Below are positions 54,254-63,632 of a stretch of DNA of 64,000 bases, piece by piece. A program made the position numbers and the translations under genes. Below the pieces are notes generated by a model that was given only the letters and a program-made list of their open reading frames with translations, ran no database searches and was not told where the DNA came from. The stretch's first letter is position 1. The number at the start of each line of letters is the position of its first letter. Source of the stretch: Bifidobacteriaceae bacterium UBA2724 (GTDB lineage Bacteria > Actinomycetota > Actinomycetes > Actinomycetales > Bifidobacteriaceae); the NCBI GenBank assembly GCA_002353815.1, contig DEKK01000008.1, positions 76,038 to 140,037 on the forward strand, in the 5' to 3' direction.

Positions 54254-54599
54254 TCCTGTACTCCTTTTCTTTTTGTGTCGTCCGCGCCCTGTGGCGGGAC
54301 GGCCGAACAAACCCATTGTAGAGGTAGCTCTTGTCCGGCACGAGGTTCGGTGCGCATGGTGGCCATCGTGCCAGTGTGCGGCCTGGGCCCCATGGGATCC
54401 TTCGTGTCCTTTGTGGCGAGGCTCTGTCGGCGCTCCGCCACATGAGGCCGCGAGCGGGCAGCCGACCGCTCATAAGGTGGGTGCTGCCGCAATCGTGCCG
54501 ATCCTCCGCCGCGGAAAGATCCAAAACATGGCGGATAGGCCGGGTCCGGTCCCCTGCCAATCATTCGGCGCCGCAGGGTGTTGCCGTTGGTCGGTGTCG
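54254..54599. other. DUF6350-purH intergenic region
   Basis: The 346 bases contain a possible purH -10 (TACAAT on the minus strand at 54315-54320). I see no gene or RNA element. Confidence 0.4.
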
Positions 54600-56405
54600 C
54601 TATTCCGTCGGATTCTTTCCGCCGTCGGCCCGGTCGCCATCGTCGTTCGGCGCGCTCTTGCCGGCTTCGCCGTCATCCGCCTGGTACAGCGTGGATTCGG
54701 AGGGGAAATCGTCGGACACGATGGTGAAATGCCCTGATGGTGTGCGCACTGTGGCTTTGTGGGCATGACCGCCTTCGATGCCATCGGGTGTTCCGCCGCT
54801 TGAGGCCGCCTGTCGTTCGGAGGAAGAAGAATCTGCGGATTTCATCGGGGAATGGCCGGAACCGCGGGTGTCGGCGACAGGCTCGAGGTCATCGAGCGTC
54901 AGGGACTTGGCGCTCAGCTCATCGGCTTTGGCGATGGCCTGCGTCCGCGCATTGAGCGTGGCGAAAAGCTCGATGATGGCGCGCATGACGACGACGAGAA
55001 GAAACCCGTAGAAGAATCCGATGGCTGCAGGACGGGCGATGTTCCGTGTTGATTCCATGACGTCGTTGATGCCCAGCGAGGTCAGGCGCCCCGTGCCCAG
55101 ACGCCCGTTCGGGATGGAGAAGAAGAAAGTGCACAGCAGCACAATCCAGATGCTGGACAGGCAGATGCTCACGAATGCCATCGCATAGTCGACCGCGGTT
55201 CGCGCCGAGACGAGACGGGGGCGTTTTTTGAAATGGATCTGCAGCAGGTCGTACTGCCGGGGCGAGACAAAGAACGCGAATGCGAGAACGATGCCGAGAA
55301 TGAGCGGTGAATTCTGGAGCCACCAACGGAGCTGCTCGCTTTGCATGGCCGTCGGGAAGATGGCGAAGACGGGCAAGGCAGGCAGATCGTTCGCCTGCCC
55401 GCCCCACAGGGTGAACGTGGCGATGGTTCCTATGTGGAATCCGGAACCCACGAGCCAGGACAGCGCCCAGATCGCCATGTTGGGGAACCACAGGAGCGCC
55501 ATGGCCATGAGCGCCACGAAGGACCAATGCGACAGATTGATGAAGTTGCCCACCATCGTGGCGGCGTCATGGTTGATGACGAGCCAGCACAGCGCGGTGG
55601 CAAGGCCAAGGACGAGCATCAGCACCATGAGCCATGCGGCCATGAGGAATGAGATCCGCAGCATCCGTGCGACGAGCTGCGACGTGTGCCGCACGACCGT
55701 GTCGAGGAACGACGAGATGCTCCGGATGCCGCAGGCAAGGATCTGCGCGATCACGGCGAAAAACATGAATTTCGGGACCGCGATGAACAGGGAATCCGCC
55801 TTGGTCACGGGGCTAACCTGGTAGATTCCGACGTCCAATATCGTCCAGGTGGCCACGAAAGACCAGAAAGCGGGCCAGCTCTGACGGAAACGCCGTATCA
55901 GCGCGATGGCGCAGGCCAATGCCATGAAGGTGCTCAGCAGCGGCATGATGGTGATGAGCAGGAACTCATAGCGGATCCCGATGCCCTGGGAGAGCAGCAC
56001 GCCGGCGCAGGTCACCGGCAGGATGCTTCCTGTAATGGATGTGTGGGCATCCATGGTGAAGGCGAAGACACAGATGGCCACGAACAGCCACATGAGGAAT
56101 GCCTGAAGCCACCAGCCGATGAAAGCCGCCCAGACACCTCTCAGAAGACGACCGACAAGGGAACCCGAGTGACTGGAACCGTCGTGGTGAGATTCGTCGG
56201 CTGCACCGCTCCGGGCGGCAGGCTCCTTCTCCTGCCGAGACGAAGATGGCGCAGCCGTACGGTCACCGCTGCGGTCGGATACGATGGTCCGCTGTCCACG
56301 ATGGTCCGAATCTGACGATGTCGGTCCTTGCGCACGGCGCGTCGATGCTGCCGCATCCGAAGACACGGTGCGGGGTGATTTCTTGTCGTCTGTGGGTGTG
56401 CTCAT
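54600..56405 (-). CDS. DUF6350 polytopic membrane protein
   Basis: The 601-residue protein has a hydrophilic N-terminal ~85 residues (Ser/Thr/Arg/Asp-rich), then about nine to ten membrane helices (such as WLFVAICVFAF and FLLITIMPLLSTFMALACAI), and an acidic C-terminal tail of ~100 residues. This matches the DUF6350 family, which lies between sucD and purH in actinobacteria. Its function is unknown. The ATG overlaps the sucD stop (ATGA). Confidence 0.8.
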   Translation of the reverse strand: MSTPTDDKKSPRTVSSDAAASTRRAQGPTSSDSDHRGQRTIVSDRSGDRTAAPSSSRQEKEPAARSGAADESHHDGSSHSGSLVGRLLRGVWAAFIGWWLQAFLMWLFVAICVFAFTMDAHTSITGSILPVTCAGVLLSQGIGIRYEFLLITIMPLLSTFMALACAIALIRRFRQSWPAFWSFVATWTILDVGIYQVSPVTKADSLFIAVPKFMFFAVIAQILACGIRSISSFLDTVVRHTSQLVARMLRISFLMAAWLMVLMLVLGLATALCWLVINHDAATMVGNFINLSHWSFVALMAMALLWFPNMAIWALSWLVGSGFHIGTIATFTLWGGQANDLPALPVFAIFPTAMQSEQLRWWLQNSPLILGIVLAFAFFVSPRQYDLLQIHFKKRPRLVSARTAVDYAMAFVSICLSSIWIVLLCTFFFSIPNGRLGTGRLTSLGINDVMESTRNIARPAAIGFFYGFLLVVVMRAIIELFATLNARTQAIAKADELSAKSLTLDDLEPVADTRGSGHSPMKSADSSSSERQAASSGGTPDGIEGGHAHKATVRTPSGHFTIVSDDFPSESTLYQADDGEAGKSAPNDDGDRADGGKNPTE

Positions 56406-57325
56406 ATGATTCCGCGGTCGGTGAGAATCTTCCTCATGATCTGCGCCGTCTGCCCCGGGGTGCGTCCGACGGGGATGCCGACGGCTTCGAGAGCCTGCTT
56501 CTTGTCTGCGGCGCTGCCCTTGCCACCCGAGACGATGGCGCCGGCATGGCCCATCTGCTTTCCTTCGGGGGCGGTGAAACCGGCGATGTAGGCGACCAGG
56601 GGCTTGGTCATGTGGGTGCGTGCCCACTCGGCGACTTCCTGCTCGGCGTTGCCGCCGATTTCACCAATCATGACGACGCCTTTGGTGTTGTCATCGTCTG
56701 CGTACATCTGCACGGCCTCGAGAAGCGTGGTGCCCACGATTGGGTCGCCGCCGGCCCCCAACGCCGCGGTGAAGCCGATGTCGGACAGCTCGCCCATGAG
56801 CTGGTAGGTGAGTGTGCCGGACTTCGAGACGAGTCCCAGCGGGCCGCGCTTGACGATGCCGTCGGGGATGATGCCGAGGTTCGTGCCCTTGGAATCCGGG
56901 GTTTCGCCAAAGGTGGCGAGACCGGGGCAGTTCGGCCCGACGATGCGCACGCCCTTGCGCATGGCATATGCCACGCAGTAGGCGGTGTCGGCGACGGGGA
57001 TGCCTTCTGTGATGACGACGATGAGCGGGATGCCCGCTTCAATGGCCTCGATGATGGCGCCCTTGGCGAAGCGCGGAGGCACGAACACCACGGATGCCTC
57101 GGCCCCTGTCGCTTGTCGCGCTTCGGTGCAATTGGCGAAGACGGGAAGCTTGCGAACGGCGCCCGTGGCATCGGGCAGCTCCACGACCTGCCCGGCCTTG
57201 CGGGCGTTCACGCCACCGAGGATGTTGGTGCCGGCTTTGAGCATTCGGGCCGTATGGGTCATGCCTTGGTGCCCGGTCATGCCTTGCACGATGACCGGCG
57301 CGTTGTCCGTCACGAAGAGTGTCAT
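56402..57325 (-). CDS. sucD: Succinyl-CoA synthetase alpha subunit
   Basis: The 307-residue subunit carries the active-site phosphohistidine within QMGHAGAIV near residue 251. The N-terminal Rossmann fold is marked by VIVQGMTGHQGMTHT. It also has IVGPNCPGL and VSKSGTLTYQ. It works with SucC; in a partial TCA cycle it may run toward succinyl-CoA synthesis. The ATG overlaps the sucC stop by one base (TGATG). Confidence 0.96.
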   Translation of the reverse strand: MTLFVTDNAPVIVQGMTGHQGMTHTARMLKAGTNILGGVNARKAGQVVELPDATGAVRKLPVFANCTEARQATGAEASVVFVPPRFAKGAIIEAIEAGIPLIVVITEGIPVADTAYCVAYAMRKGVRIVGPNCPGLATFGETPDSKGTNLGIIPDGIVKRGPLGLVSKSGTLTYQLMGELSDIGFTAALGAGGDPIVGTTLLEAVQMYADDDNTKGVVMIGEIGGNAEQEVAEWARTHMTKPLVAYIAGFTAPEGKQMGHAGAIVSGGKGSAADKKQALEAVGIPVGRTPGQTAQIMRKILTDRGII

Positions 57326-58551
57326 CAGAGGTTCTCCCCTTCCTTGGTTGCATCGGAAAACTGTGCGTTCTCGAGCTCGGCTGCGATGCGGGCCGCCTCG
57401 GCCGCCGCTTCCTCCATCGTGCGTGCGACGACGATGGAATCGTTGTGGGCGTTTTCGAGCGTTTCCAGACCTTCGGCCGCCGCGTTGCCGTCGAAACGGA
57501 CGATGATCGGGGCCGTGCGCTCGATGGCCTTGAGCGCTTCGAGGATGCCTTCGGCCACGAGCTGGCACGACGTGATGCCGCCGTAGACGTTGACGAAAAC
57601 ATCCCGGACATTCGGGTCGGCAAGCACGATCGAAAGACATTCGGCCATGACCTCGGCCGACGCTCCGCCTCCGATGTCAAGGAAGTTGGCGGGCTTGATG
57701 TCGGTTCCCTGCTGCTCCGCGGCGTCGGCGACGGCGTCAAGGGAGCTCATGACGAGACCCGCACCGTTTCCGATGACTCCGACCTGACCGTTGAGACGCA
57801 CATAGTGCAGTCCATGCGCCTTGGCGCGCAGCTCCAGCGGATCCTCGCCCGTCGTGTCGTCGAAACGCTTCCAGCCGTCATGGCGGAATGCGGCGTTGCC
57901 GTCGAGCGACACCTTGGAATCAAGTGCGCACAGCATCTTGCTGGACTCGTCGTTCGGGTCGCCGATCTTGGCAAGCGGGTTGATCTCGACGAGAGTGGCG
58001 TCGTTGTCTTTGAACGTCTGCCACATCTTGAGCAGGATTTCGGCCGCCTGGTCGTTGTCTGCGTGGTAGAACCCGATCTGCTCGGCCATGACCTTGGCGT
58101 CCGCCAGCGTGAAGTCCTTGTAGGGGTCGATGTGAAGGCGCTTGACGTACTCGGGGTGCTTCCGCGCGATTTCCTCGACCTCGGTGCCGCCTGCTGCGGT
58201 GGCAAGCACATCGTAGTCGCGCGACGTGCGGTCCACCGAGATCGACACGTAGTATTCATGCAGGATGTTGGCCGCTTCGCAGACAAGCACACCGTGCACC
58301 TTGTGCCCGCGCACCTCCATGGGCAGGATTCGCTCCGCCAATGCGACCGCTTCATCGTGGTTGTTGGCGATTTTGACTGCGCCGGCCTGGCCACGGTGGC
58401 CGATTTTGGCCTGGCCCTTGATGACGCAGGGATACCCGATCTTGTCGGCAGCCTCCCCGGCTTCCTCCGCCGTCAGTGCGTAGATTCCCTCAGGGACGGG
58501 AATGCCCTTTTCCATAAAGAGCTGTCTGCCCTGATATTCATAGAGATCCAT
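57325..58551 (-). CDS. sucC: Succinyl-CoA synthetase beta subunit
   Basis: The 408-residue ATP-grasp subunit has MDLYEYQGRQLF at the N-terminus, CVIKGQAKIGHRGQAGAVK near 37-55, EINPLAKIGD near 201-210 and GNGAGLVMSSLD near 261-272. AAAGGGGTTGAGA precedes the ATG. It is upstream of sucD in the usual pair. The leader upstream (58552-58687) contains a GTGTG/CACAC hairpin. Confidence 0.95.
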   Translation of the reverse strand: MDLYEYQGRQLFMEKGIPVPEGIYALTAEEAGEAADKIGYPCVIKGQAKIGHRGQAGAVKIANNHDEAVALAERILPMEVRGHKVHGVLVCEAANILHEYYVSISVDRTSRDYDVLATAAGGTEVEEIARKHPEYVKRLHIDPYKDFTLADAKVMAEQIGFYHADNDQAAEILLKMWQTFKDNDATLVEINPLAKIGDPNDESSKMLCALDSKVSLDGNAAFRHDGWKRFDDTTGEDPLELRAKAHGLHYVRLNGQVGVIGNGAGLVMSSLDAVADAAEQQGTDIKPANFLDIGGGASAEVMAECLSIVLADPNVRDVFVNVYGGITSCQLVAEGILEALKAIERTAPIIVRFDGNAAAEGLETLENAHNDSIVVARTMEEAAAEAARIAAELENAQFSDATKEGENL

Positions 58552-58687
58552 GTCTCAACCCCTTTTTTGCCGTGTGTGCCTTTGACACACCTCTACAAGA
58601 CTAATTCGATTTCGTCAGTTTTGTTTCCGCCAGAATGGTTTTCGCACAAAATCGCGAAGGTCCTGCGGGGCGGCGCCGCTGCACAGG

Positions 58688-59266
58688 TCAGACCGGCATG
58701 GAGACGAGGGTGGAAATCGGCGCGTCCTTGAGCAGATCGCAGCCGTTGAGCCCCTTGAGCAGCATGATGAAGCTGAAGCCGGAGACGATGCCGCCGACGG
58801 ATTCGATGAGCTGCTGGGCAGCGTGTGCCGTGCCTCCTGTCGCGATGAGATCGTCGACGATGAGGACCCGTTCCTTCGGGGAGATGACGTCCTTCTCGAT
58901 TTCGATGGCCGCGGTGCCGTATTCGAGGCTGTACTCGGCATGGACCACGGGCGGTGGGAGTTTGCCCGCCTTGCGCACGGCGACGAATCCTTTGCCCAGA
59001 CGCGCGGCAAGCGGCACGCCAATGAGGAATCCCCTGGCTTCGAGCCCTGCGACGGTGTCGAACTCCGACGGGTCGACCGGCAACGCCTTCACCAGCGCAT
59101 CGAGCAGGATTCCGAGTCCCTTGGCGTCGGCCAGCAGCGGCATGTAATCGCGGAAGTTGATTCCTTCCTTGGGAAACCCGGGTATCGAACGGAACAGCGA
59201 GATGAGATAATCAGCGTTGTCTTTTCCGACAAGCGAGAGTTTCTCGGGAACGATATCAGTTACCAT
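58688..59266 (-). CDS. apt: Adenine phosphoribosyltransferase
   Basis: The 192-residue salvage enzyme makes AMP from adenine and PRPP. The PRPP motif VLIVDDLIATGGTA lies near 131-144, and IPGFPKEGINFRDYMPLL near 26-43. The start at 59266 has GGAAGGAG upstream. It follows yajC; in many actinobacteria secD and secF lie between. Confidence 0.94.
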   Translation of the reverse strand: MVTDIVPEKLSLVGKDNADYLISLFRSIPGFPKEGINFRDYMPLLADAKGLGILLDALVKALPVDPSEFDTVAGLEARGFLIGVPLAARLGKGFVAVRKAGKLPPPVVHAEYSLEYGTAAIEIEKDVISPKERVLIVDDLIATGGTAHAAQQLIESVGGIVSGFSFIMLLKGLNGCDLLKDAPISTLVSMPV

Positions 59267-59416
59267 GCTGGCTCCTTCCGCCATGAGGTCATCGGCTTCC
59301 ACGATAGTCACCGAATGGACCGTCCGTGCTTTATCCGGCCGCATCGCAGCGGCGTTTTCATGATCCGACGCCGCGACGCGAATTACGATCGGATGTCCGT
59401 TACAGGGGGTCGAGTG

Positions 59417-59458
59417 ACAAAAGGCCAGCATCTGCGACACGGAGTCGTGTGCTGACCT
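59417..59458 (-). terminator. Terminator of the ruv-yajC operon
   Basis: On the minus strand AGGTCAGCA pairs with TGCTGGCCT (one G-U) around an inner ACACGA/TCGTGT stem, followed by TTTTG. It lies just after the yajC stop. Confidence 0.65.
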
Positions 59459-59470
59459 CTTCGCCATCGA

Positions 59471-59935
59471 TTACTTGTTGCTGTCGGCGTCCTCGGTTTC
59501 GGCCTCGTCGGCGTCAGCGTCATCCGCATCATCCTCGGAGGGGTTCTCATCGGACTCGACGGTCTCGGACTCCCCTGCCTCGATCTGCGGAGCATCCTCC
59601 TGCGAATCGGCATCGTCGGCGTCGTTGTCTTCGGAATCCTTCTCGCCCTCGTCTGCGGGGACTTCGTCGGGACGGATCGGAGGCTCGATGACGCTGACCA
59701 GACGCCAACGGCTCACCGTGTCTTCGGACTTGAGAACGATTTCGTCATACTCAGGCAGCACTTCGACGACCTCGGCGAGCAGGCCGCTCTGCGTCGCCAC
59801 CTTGTCTCCGGGCTTGAGATTGTCACGCCACTCCTCACGCCTCTTTATCGCCTCGTTCTGCTTCTTGGCAGGGGCAAGCATCATGACGGCCATGATGACG
59901 AGAGCAACGAGAAGAACGATGGATCCTGTATCCAT
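59471..59935 (-). CDS. yajC: Preprotein translocase subunit YajC
   Basis: The 154-residue protein has an N-terminal membrane helix (SIVLLVALVIMAVMMLAPA) and the YajC core with KRREEWRDNLKPGDKVATQS and ILLKSEDTVSRWRLVS-like IVLKSEDTVSRWRLVS. A long acidic tail of ~60 residues follows. GGAGG lies 5 nt before the ATG. SecD and SecF are not encoded next to it. Confidence 0.92.
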   Translation of the reverse strand: MDTGSIVLLVALVIMAVMMLAPAKKQNEAIKRREEWRDNLKPGDKVATQSGLLAEVVEVLPEYDEIVLKSEDTVSRWRLVSVIEPPIRPDEVPADEGEKDSEDNDADDADSQEDAPQIEAGESETVESDENPSEDDADDADADEAETEDADSNK

Positions 59936-60255
59936 GACAACCTCCAAATTCGGCGAATGTGAATCGCGGCAGAGCGCGAGCTTGCCGGCGGGGAATGGTG
60001 CCGGCGCAGTGGGTGGCACTGTTCCGCTATCAGGCGGAACTCTGTTCAGTAAGAAGGCCAGGTGCTGGAGACAAGTGTCCAGAGCGTTCGAGCCATCTTC
60101 AAAGAGGTTAGTCCAGCGAATTGACATGATGGTGCGTCGTGAACGCCACGCAGCCGAACCGGCTATCGCCGGTGTACCGAGTCTGCGCCTATCAGGCTCT
60201 GTGCCTATCAGGCAAGCCTCTGTGCCTATCAGGCGAGCGACGTCACGATGCCGGT
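59936..60255. repeat. yajC-ruvB intergenic region with repeated CTATCAGGC elements
   Basis: The 320-bp gap contains GCCTATCAGGC three times (60187-60197, 60203-60213, 60224-60234) and a fourth related CTATCAGGC at 60027-60035 inside a GTTCCGC/GCGGAAC hairpin. Each GCCT-ATC-AGGC is itself an inverted repeat with 4-bp arms. A further ACCGGC/GCCGGT hairpin centred on TATC lies near 60159. No gene is seen. Confidence 0.7.
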
Positions 60256-61317
60256 CTACAGCAACGCACCATCCTGCTGGGGCGGGGTAAGTCCCAGATG
60301 CCGCCACGCTTTGTCGGTGGCGACGCGTCCTCGTGGAGTGCGCATGAGGAATCCTTCGCGCACCAGATACGGCTCACAGACCGTCTCCAGAGTCTCGGCT
60401 TCCTCTCCGACCATCGCGGCGAGGTTCGACAGGCCGACGGGACCACCGTTGAACTGCCGGCACACGGCTTTGAGGACCGCGATGTCGAGGCGGTCGAGCC
60501 CCTCGGAGTCGATCTGGTAGAGATCGAGCGCGGAGGTCACGGCATCCGTATCGAGCTGGCCGAGGTCGTGGACCACTCCCCAATCGCGCACGCGCCTGAG
60601 CAGTCGGTTGGCGATACGCGGCGTGCCGCGGGACCTCATGGCCAGTTCCTCCGCCGCTTCGTCGCTGATGGCGACTTCCAGTACCTTGGCCGAGCGGTGG
60701 ATGAGCTTTTTCAACTCCTCGACGGGGTAATAGTCGAGATGTGCGGTGAATCCGAAGCGTGCACGGAGCGGTGACGGCAGCATGCCCTCGCGGGTCGTCG
60801 CGCCGACCACGGTGAAGCGCGGAAGCGTCAGGGGGATTGACGAGGCGCCGGGGCCTTTGCCGACCATCACGTCGACTCTGAAGTCTTCCATGGCGATGTA
60901 CATCATCTCCTCCGCCGCGCGCGGAAGACGGTGGATTTCGTCGATGAACAGCACCTCGCCTTCGTCCAAGGAGCTGAGGATCGACGCAAGGTCGCCCGCA
61001 TGCTGGATGGCGGGGCCTGAGGTGATGCGCACCGGCACGCCCAGTTCGTTGGCCACAATCATGGCCAGGGTGGTCTTGCCCAGTCCCGGAGGGCCGGCAA
61101 GGAGGATATGATCCGGCGGAACGCCACGTTTCTGCGCGGCCGTGAGGAAGAGCCGCATCTGTTCCTTGAGCCTTGGCTGTCCGATGAAGTCGTCCAGCGA
61201 GTCCGGGCGAAGCTCCTCGTCCGACAGTGATTCGTTCGCCTGGGACTGCGCTGCGACCATGCGGAGCGAATCTTCATTGGCGCCGTCGTTGAAATGAATC
61301 GTCTCGTTCATGGTCAT
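60256..61317 (-). CDS. ruvB: Holliday junction helicase RuvB
   Basis: The 353-residue AAA+ motor has Walker A GPPGLGKTT near residue 76, Walker B FIDEIHRL near 125, and the C-terminal winged helix. It drives branch migration with RuvA. The ATG at 61317 overlaps the ruvA stop by one base (TGATG); a GTG one codon upstream also reads through. Confidence 0.96.
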   Translation of the reverse strand: MTMNETIHFNDGANEDSLRMVAAQSQANESLSDEELRPDSLDDFIGQPRLKEQMRLFLTAAQKRGVPPDHILLAGPPGLGKTTLAMIVANELGVPVRITSGPAIQHAGDLASILSSLDEGEVLFIDEIHRLPRAAEEMMYIAMEDFRVDVMVGKGPGASSIPLTLPRFTVVGATTREGMLPSPLRARFGFTAHLDYYPVEELKKLIHRSAKVLEVAISDEAAEELAMRSRGTPRIANRLLRRVRDWGVVHDLGQLDTDAVTSALDLYQIDSEGLDRLDIAVLKAVCRQFNGGPVGLSNLAAMVGEEAETLETVCEPYLVREGFLMRTPRGRVATDKAWRHLGLTPPQQDGALL

Positions 61318-61943
61318 CACAGGCTCCTGTCAAGACTGCGGAAGGCATACGAGAGCACCTTGGCCTCGATTGCCTTGTCGTTGGGGAGCGGCGCGGGCAA
61401 TCCCAGATCCTCGATGGCTTTCATCACGGCCCCCTTGGCCGCCCTCGGGTCCTTTCCCATGTTGACCATCGCGTCGACGAGCTGCTGCGCGACAGTATCC
61501 GACATCTCCGGCGGCGTGGACGCCTCGGTTGGCTGGGCGTCGTCTATCACCAGCTTGTTCGCCAGTTCGAGGATGATTTTCTGGGCGCCCTTGCGCCCGA
61601 GGCCCGGGGCCTTCGTCAAAGCCGTCGTGTCCTGTTTGTGCAGGACAGCCGCGAATTCCTTCGGCGTGAATGTCGACAACACGCCCAGCGCGACCTTGGG
61701 GCCGATGCCGCTGACCTTGAGCAGCTGGCGGTACAGGTCGAGCTCTCCCTTGGTGAGGAACGCATAGAGGTTGATGGCGTCCTGCGACACGCTCAAGGAG
61801 GTCAGCACGTGCACTTCCTGACCCATGTGGATGCGACCCAGGTCGTTCGCGGGCATATGCACGGCGAAGCCGATGCCATTGACATCGATGATGGCGATGT
61901 CGGACTCGACGGTCTCGACGGTGCCCGTGAGGCTTCCGATCAT
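61317..61943 (-). CDS. ruvA: Holliday junction branch migration protein RuvA
   Basis: The 208-residue protein binds the four-way junction. It begins MIGSLTGTVET and has two helix-hairpin-helix segments: LLKVSGIGPKVAL near residue 72-84 and KAPGLGRKGAQKIILEL near 107-123. It also has a C-terminal RuvB-binding domain. The ATG at 61943 has GGAGGGGCTC upstream; the frame opens earlier without a site. Confidence 0.95.
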   Translation of the reverse strand: MIGSLTGTVETVESDIAIIDVNGIGFAVHMPANDLGRIHMGQEVHVLTSLSVSQDAINLYAFLTKGELDLYRQLLKVSGIGPKVALGVLSTFTPKEFAAVLHKQDTTALTKAPGLGRKGAQKIILELANKLVIDDAQPTEASTPPEMSDTVAQQLVDAMVNMGKDPRAAKGAVMKAIEDLGLPAPLPNDKAIEAKVLSYAFRSLDRSL

Positions 61944-62199
61944 GAGCCCCTCCTTTCGCTCTACCATTGCTGCTCGCCGGCGCCACGAGTCGGCTCCCCA
62001 GGCAAGAAGCCGGCGGCCGCGGACAGGTACGGAATCCCTTGTGTGTATCTGCACACATCATAGCAGAATCGAACGGATGTTCGACGGGTGTGTCGGCCCG
62101 GTGCGCGGTATTGGAAGCGCGCACGACCATGCGGACGGCCGCCTGGGCACGGACAGGCCAGACACCGCATGTGGATTCCCGCGTCGTCGTGCAGGCATT

Positions 62200-62784
62200 T
62201 CACATGTCGCGTCGAGCAGGCCCTTTCGCACGCCGTGCTTTCTGTGCTGCCTCGGCCCATTGGCGCTGGGCGACGGTGAGGTGCTCTTCCCTTTCGCCGC
62301 CCTGGATCGCGCCGGCCGGACGCAGCGCATGGCAGATGGCCTGCGCCAAGGCGTCGGCAGCATCGGCGGGCTTCGGCATCTCGTTGAGACCGAGGATGCG
62401 CATCACCATGAACTCGACCTGCCGCTTTCCGGCCGTTCCGTTGCCGGTGATGGCGAGCTTCACTTCGGACGGCGTGTGAAGCGCCGTGGGTATCCCCCGC
62501 TGCGCCGCAGCCAGCATCGCGAGCCCGGCTACCTGGGCCGTTCCCATCACAGTGCTGCGGTTCTCCTGGGCGAAGACACGCTCGATGGACACGACGTCGG
62601 GTATGAACGTGTCGAGTTTGCCGCACAGACCGTTGTAGACCTTGAGAAGACGCAGGTCCTGCGGCTCGTCCGGAGAGGACCTCACCACGTCGACGTGAAT
62701 AAAAGAAAGCCGGCGTGAAGCGCCGGCTTCGATGACGCCGACCCCGCACCGTGTCAGTCCGGGGTCGACACCGAGGATTCTCAT
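62200..62784 (-). CDS. ruvC: Crossover junction endonuclease RuvC
   Basis: The 194-residue Holliday junction resolvase has Asp7 in ILGVDPGLTRCG, ERVFAQENRS near 68-77 with a second acidic residue, and late DAADALAQAI with the last catalytic Asp. The start at 62784 has AGGAGCCCAGCG upstream. It lies between yebC and ruvA. The 257-bp gap to ruvA contains no gene. Confidence 0.95.
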   Translation of the reverse strand: MRILGVDPGLTRCGVGVIEAGASRRLSFIHVDVVRSSPDEPQDLRLLKVYNGLCGKLDTFIPDVVSIERVFAQENRSTVMGTAQVAGLAMLAAAQRGIPTALHTPSEVKLAITGNGTAGKRQVEFMVMRILGLNEMPKPADAADALAQAICHALRPAGAIQGGEREEHLTVAQRQWAEAAQKARRAKGPARRDM

Positions 62785-62797
62785 CGCTGGGCTCCTG

Positions 62798-63556
62798 TTA
62801 CTCAGCGTCCTCCAACTGCTGCATGACGTCGTCGGAAGCCGTCCAGTTGGAATAGATGTTCTGCACGTCGTCAAGATCGTCGAGTGCGTCGATGAGGTTG
62901 TTGACCTTCTGCGCGCCCTCGAGGTCGAGCTCGACCTCGTTCCTGGGGATCAGGGCGGTCTCGGCAGAGTCGTAGTCGATGCCGGCGTCCTGCAGGGCCT
63001 TGCGCACCGTCACCAGATCCGACGGATCGGTGGTGATGGTGTAGACGTCGCCGTCATCGGCAACGTCCTCAGCGCCTGCCTCGGCCGCGATTTCGAAGAC
63101 CTTGTCATAATCGAGGCCCTCGGACGGCACCACGATCTGGCCCTTGCGGTCGAAGTTGAAGCTCACGGAACCGTTGGCGGCCAGGGAGCCGCCCTTCTTC
63201 GTGAGGGTGGAGCGCACGTCGGCGGCCGCACGGTTGCGGTTGTCGGTGAGGCACTGGATGATGAGGCCCACGCCGCCGGGGGCATAGCCCTCGTACACGA
63301 TCTCCTCGTAGTCGGCGCCGCCGGCCTCCTCACCGGAGCCGCGCTTGACGGCACGGGTGATGTTGTCGGCCGGAACGGAGCTCTTCTTGGCCTTGACGAT
63401 GGCGTCGTACAGGGTCGGGTTGCCGTTCGGGTCACCGCCGCCGGTGCGGGCAGCGATTTCGATGTTCTTGATGAGCTTGGCGAACAGCTTGCCGCGCTTG
63501 GCGTCGATGGCCGCCTTCTTGTTCTTGGTTGTGGCCCACTTGGAATGTCCGGACAT
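62798..63556 (-). CDS. yebC: YebC/TACO1 family protein
   Basis: The 252-residue protein begins SGHSKWATTKNKKAAIDAK and has VYEGYAPGGVGLIIQCLTDN near 89-108, the family core. YebC-type proteins relieve ribosome stalling on polyproline or act as transcription regulators in different bacteria. AGGAGCAAT precedes the ATG. It is the first gene of the ruvCAB group. Confidence 0.96.
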   Translation of the reverse strand: MSGHSKWATTKNKKAAIDAKRGKLFAKLIKNIEIAARTGGGDPNGNPTLYDAIVKAKKSSVPADNITRAVKRGSGEEAGGADYEEIVYEGYAPGGVGLIIQCLTDNRNRAAADVRSTLTKKGGSLAANGSVSFNFDRKGQIVVPSEGLDYDKVFEIAAEAGAEDVADDGDVYTITTDPSDLVTVRKALQDAGIDYDSAETALIPRNEVELDLEGAQKVNNLIDALDDLDDVQNIYSNWTASDDVMQQLEDAE

Positions 63557-63632
63557 ATTGCTCCTGACTAAAACGGACTAATTACATACAAACGCTGTGA
63601 TTATAGAAACTATAAGCGACAAGTCAAGCCTG

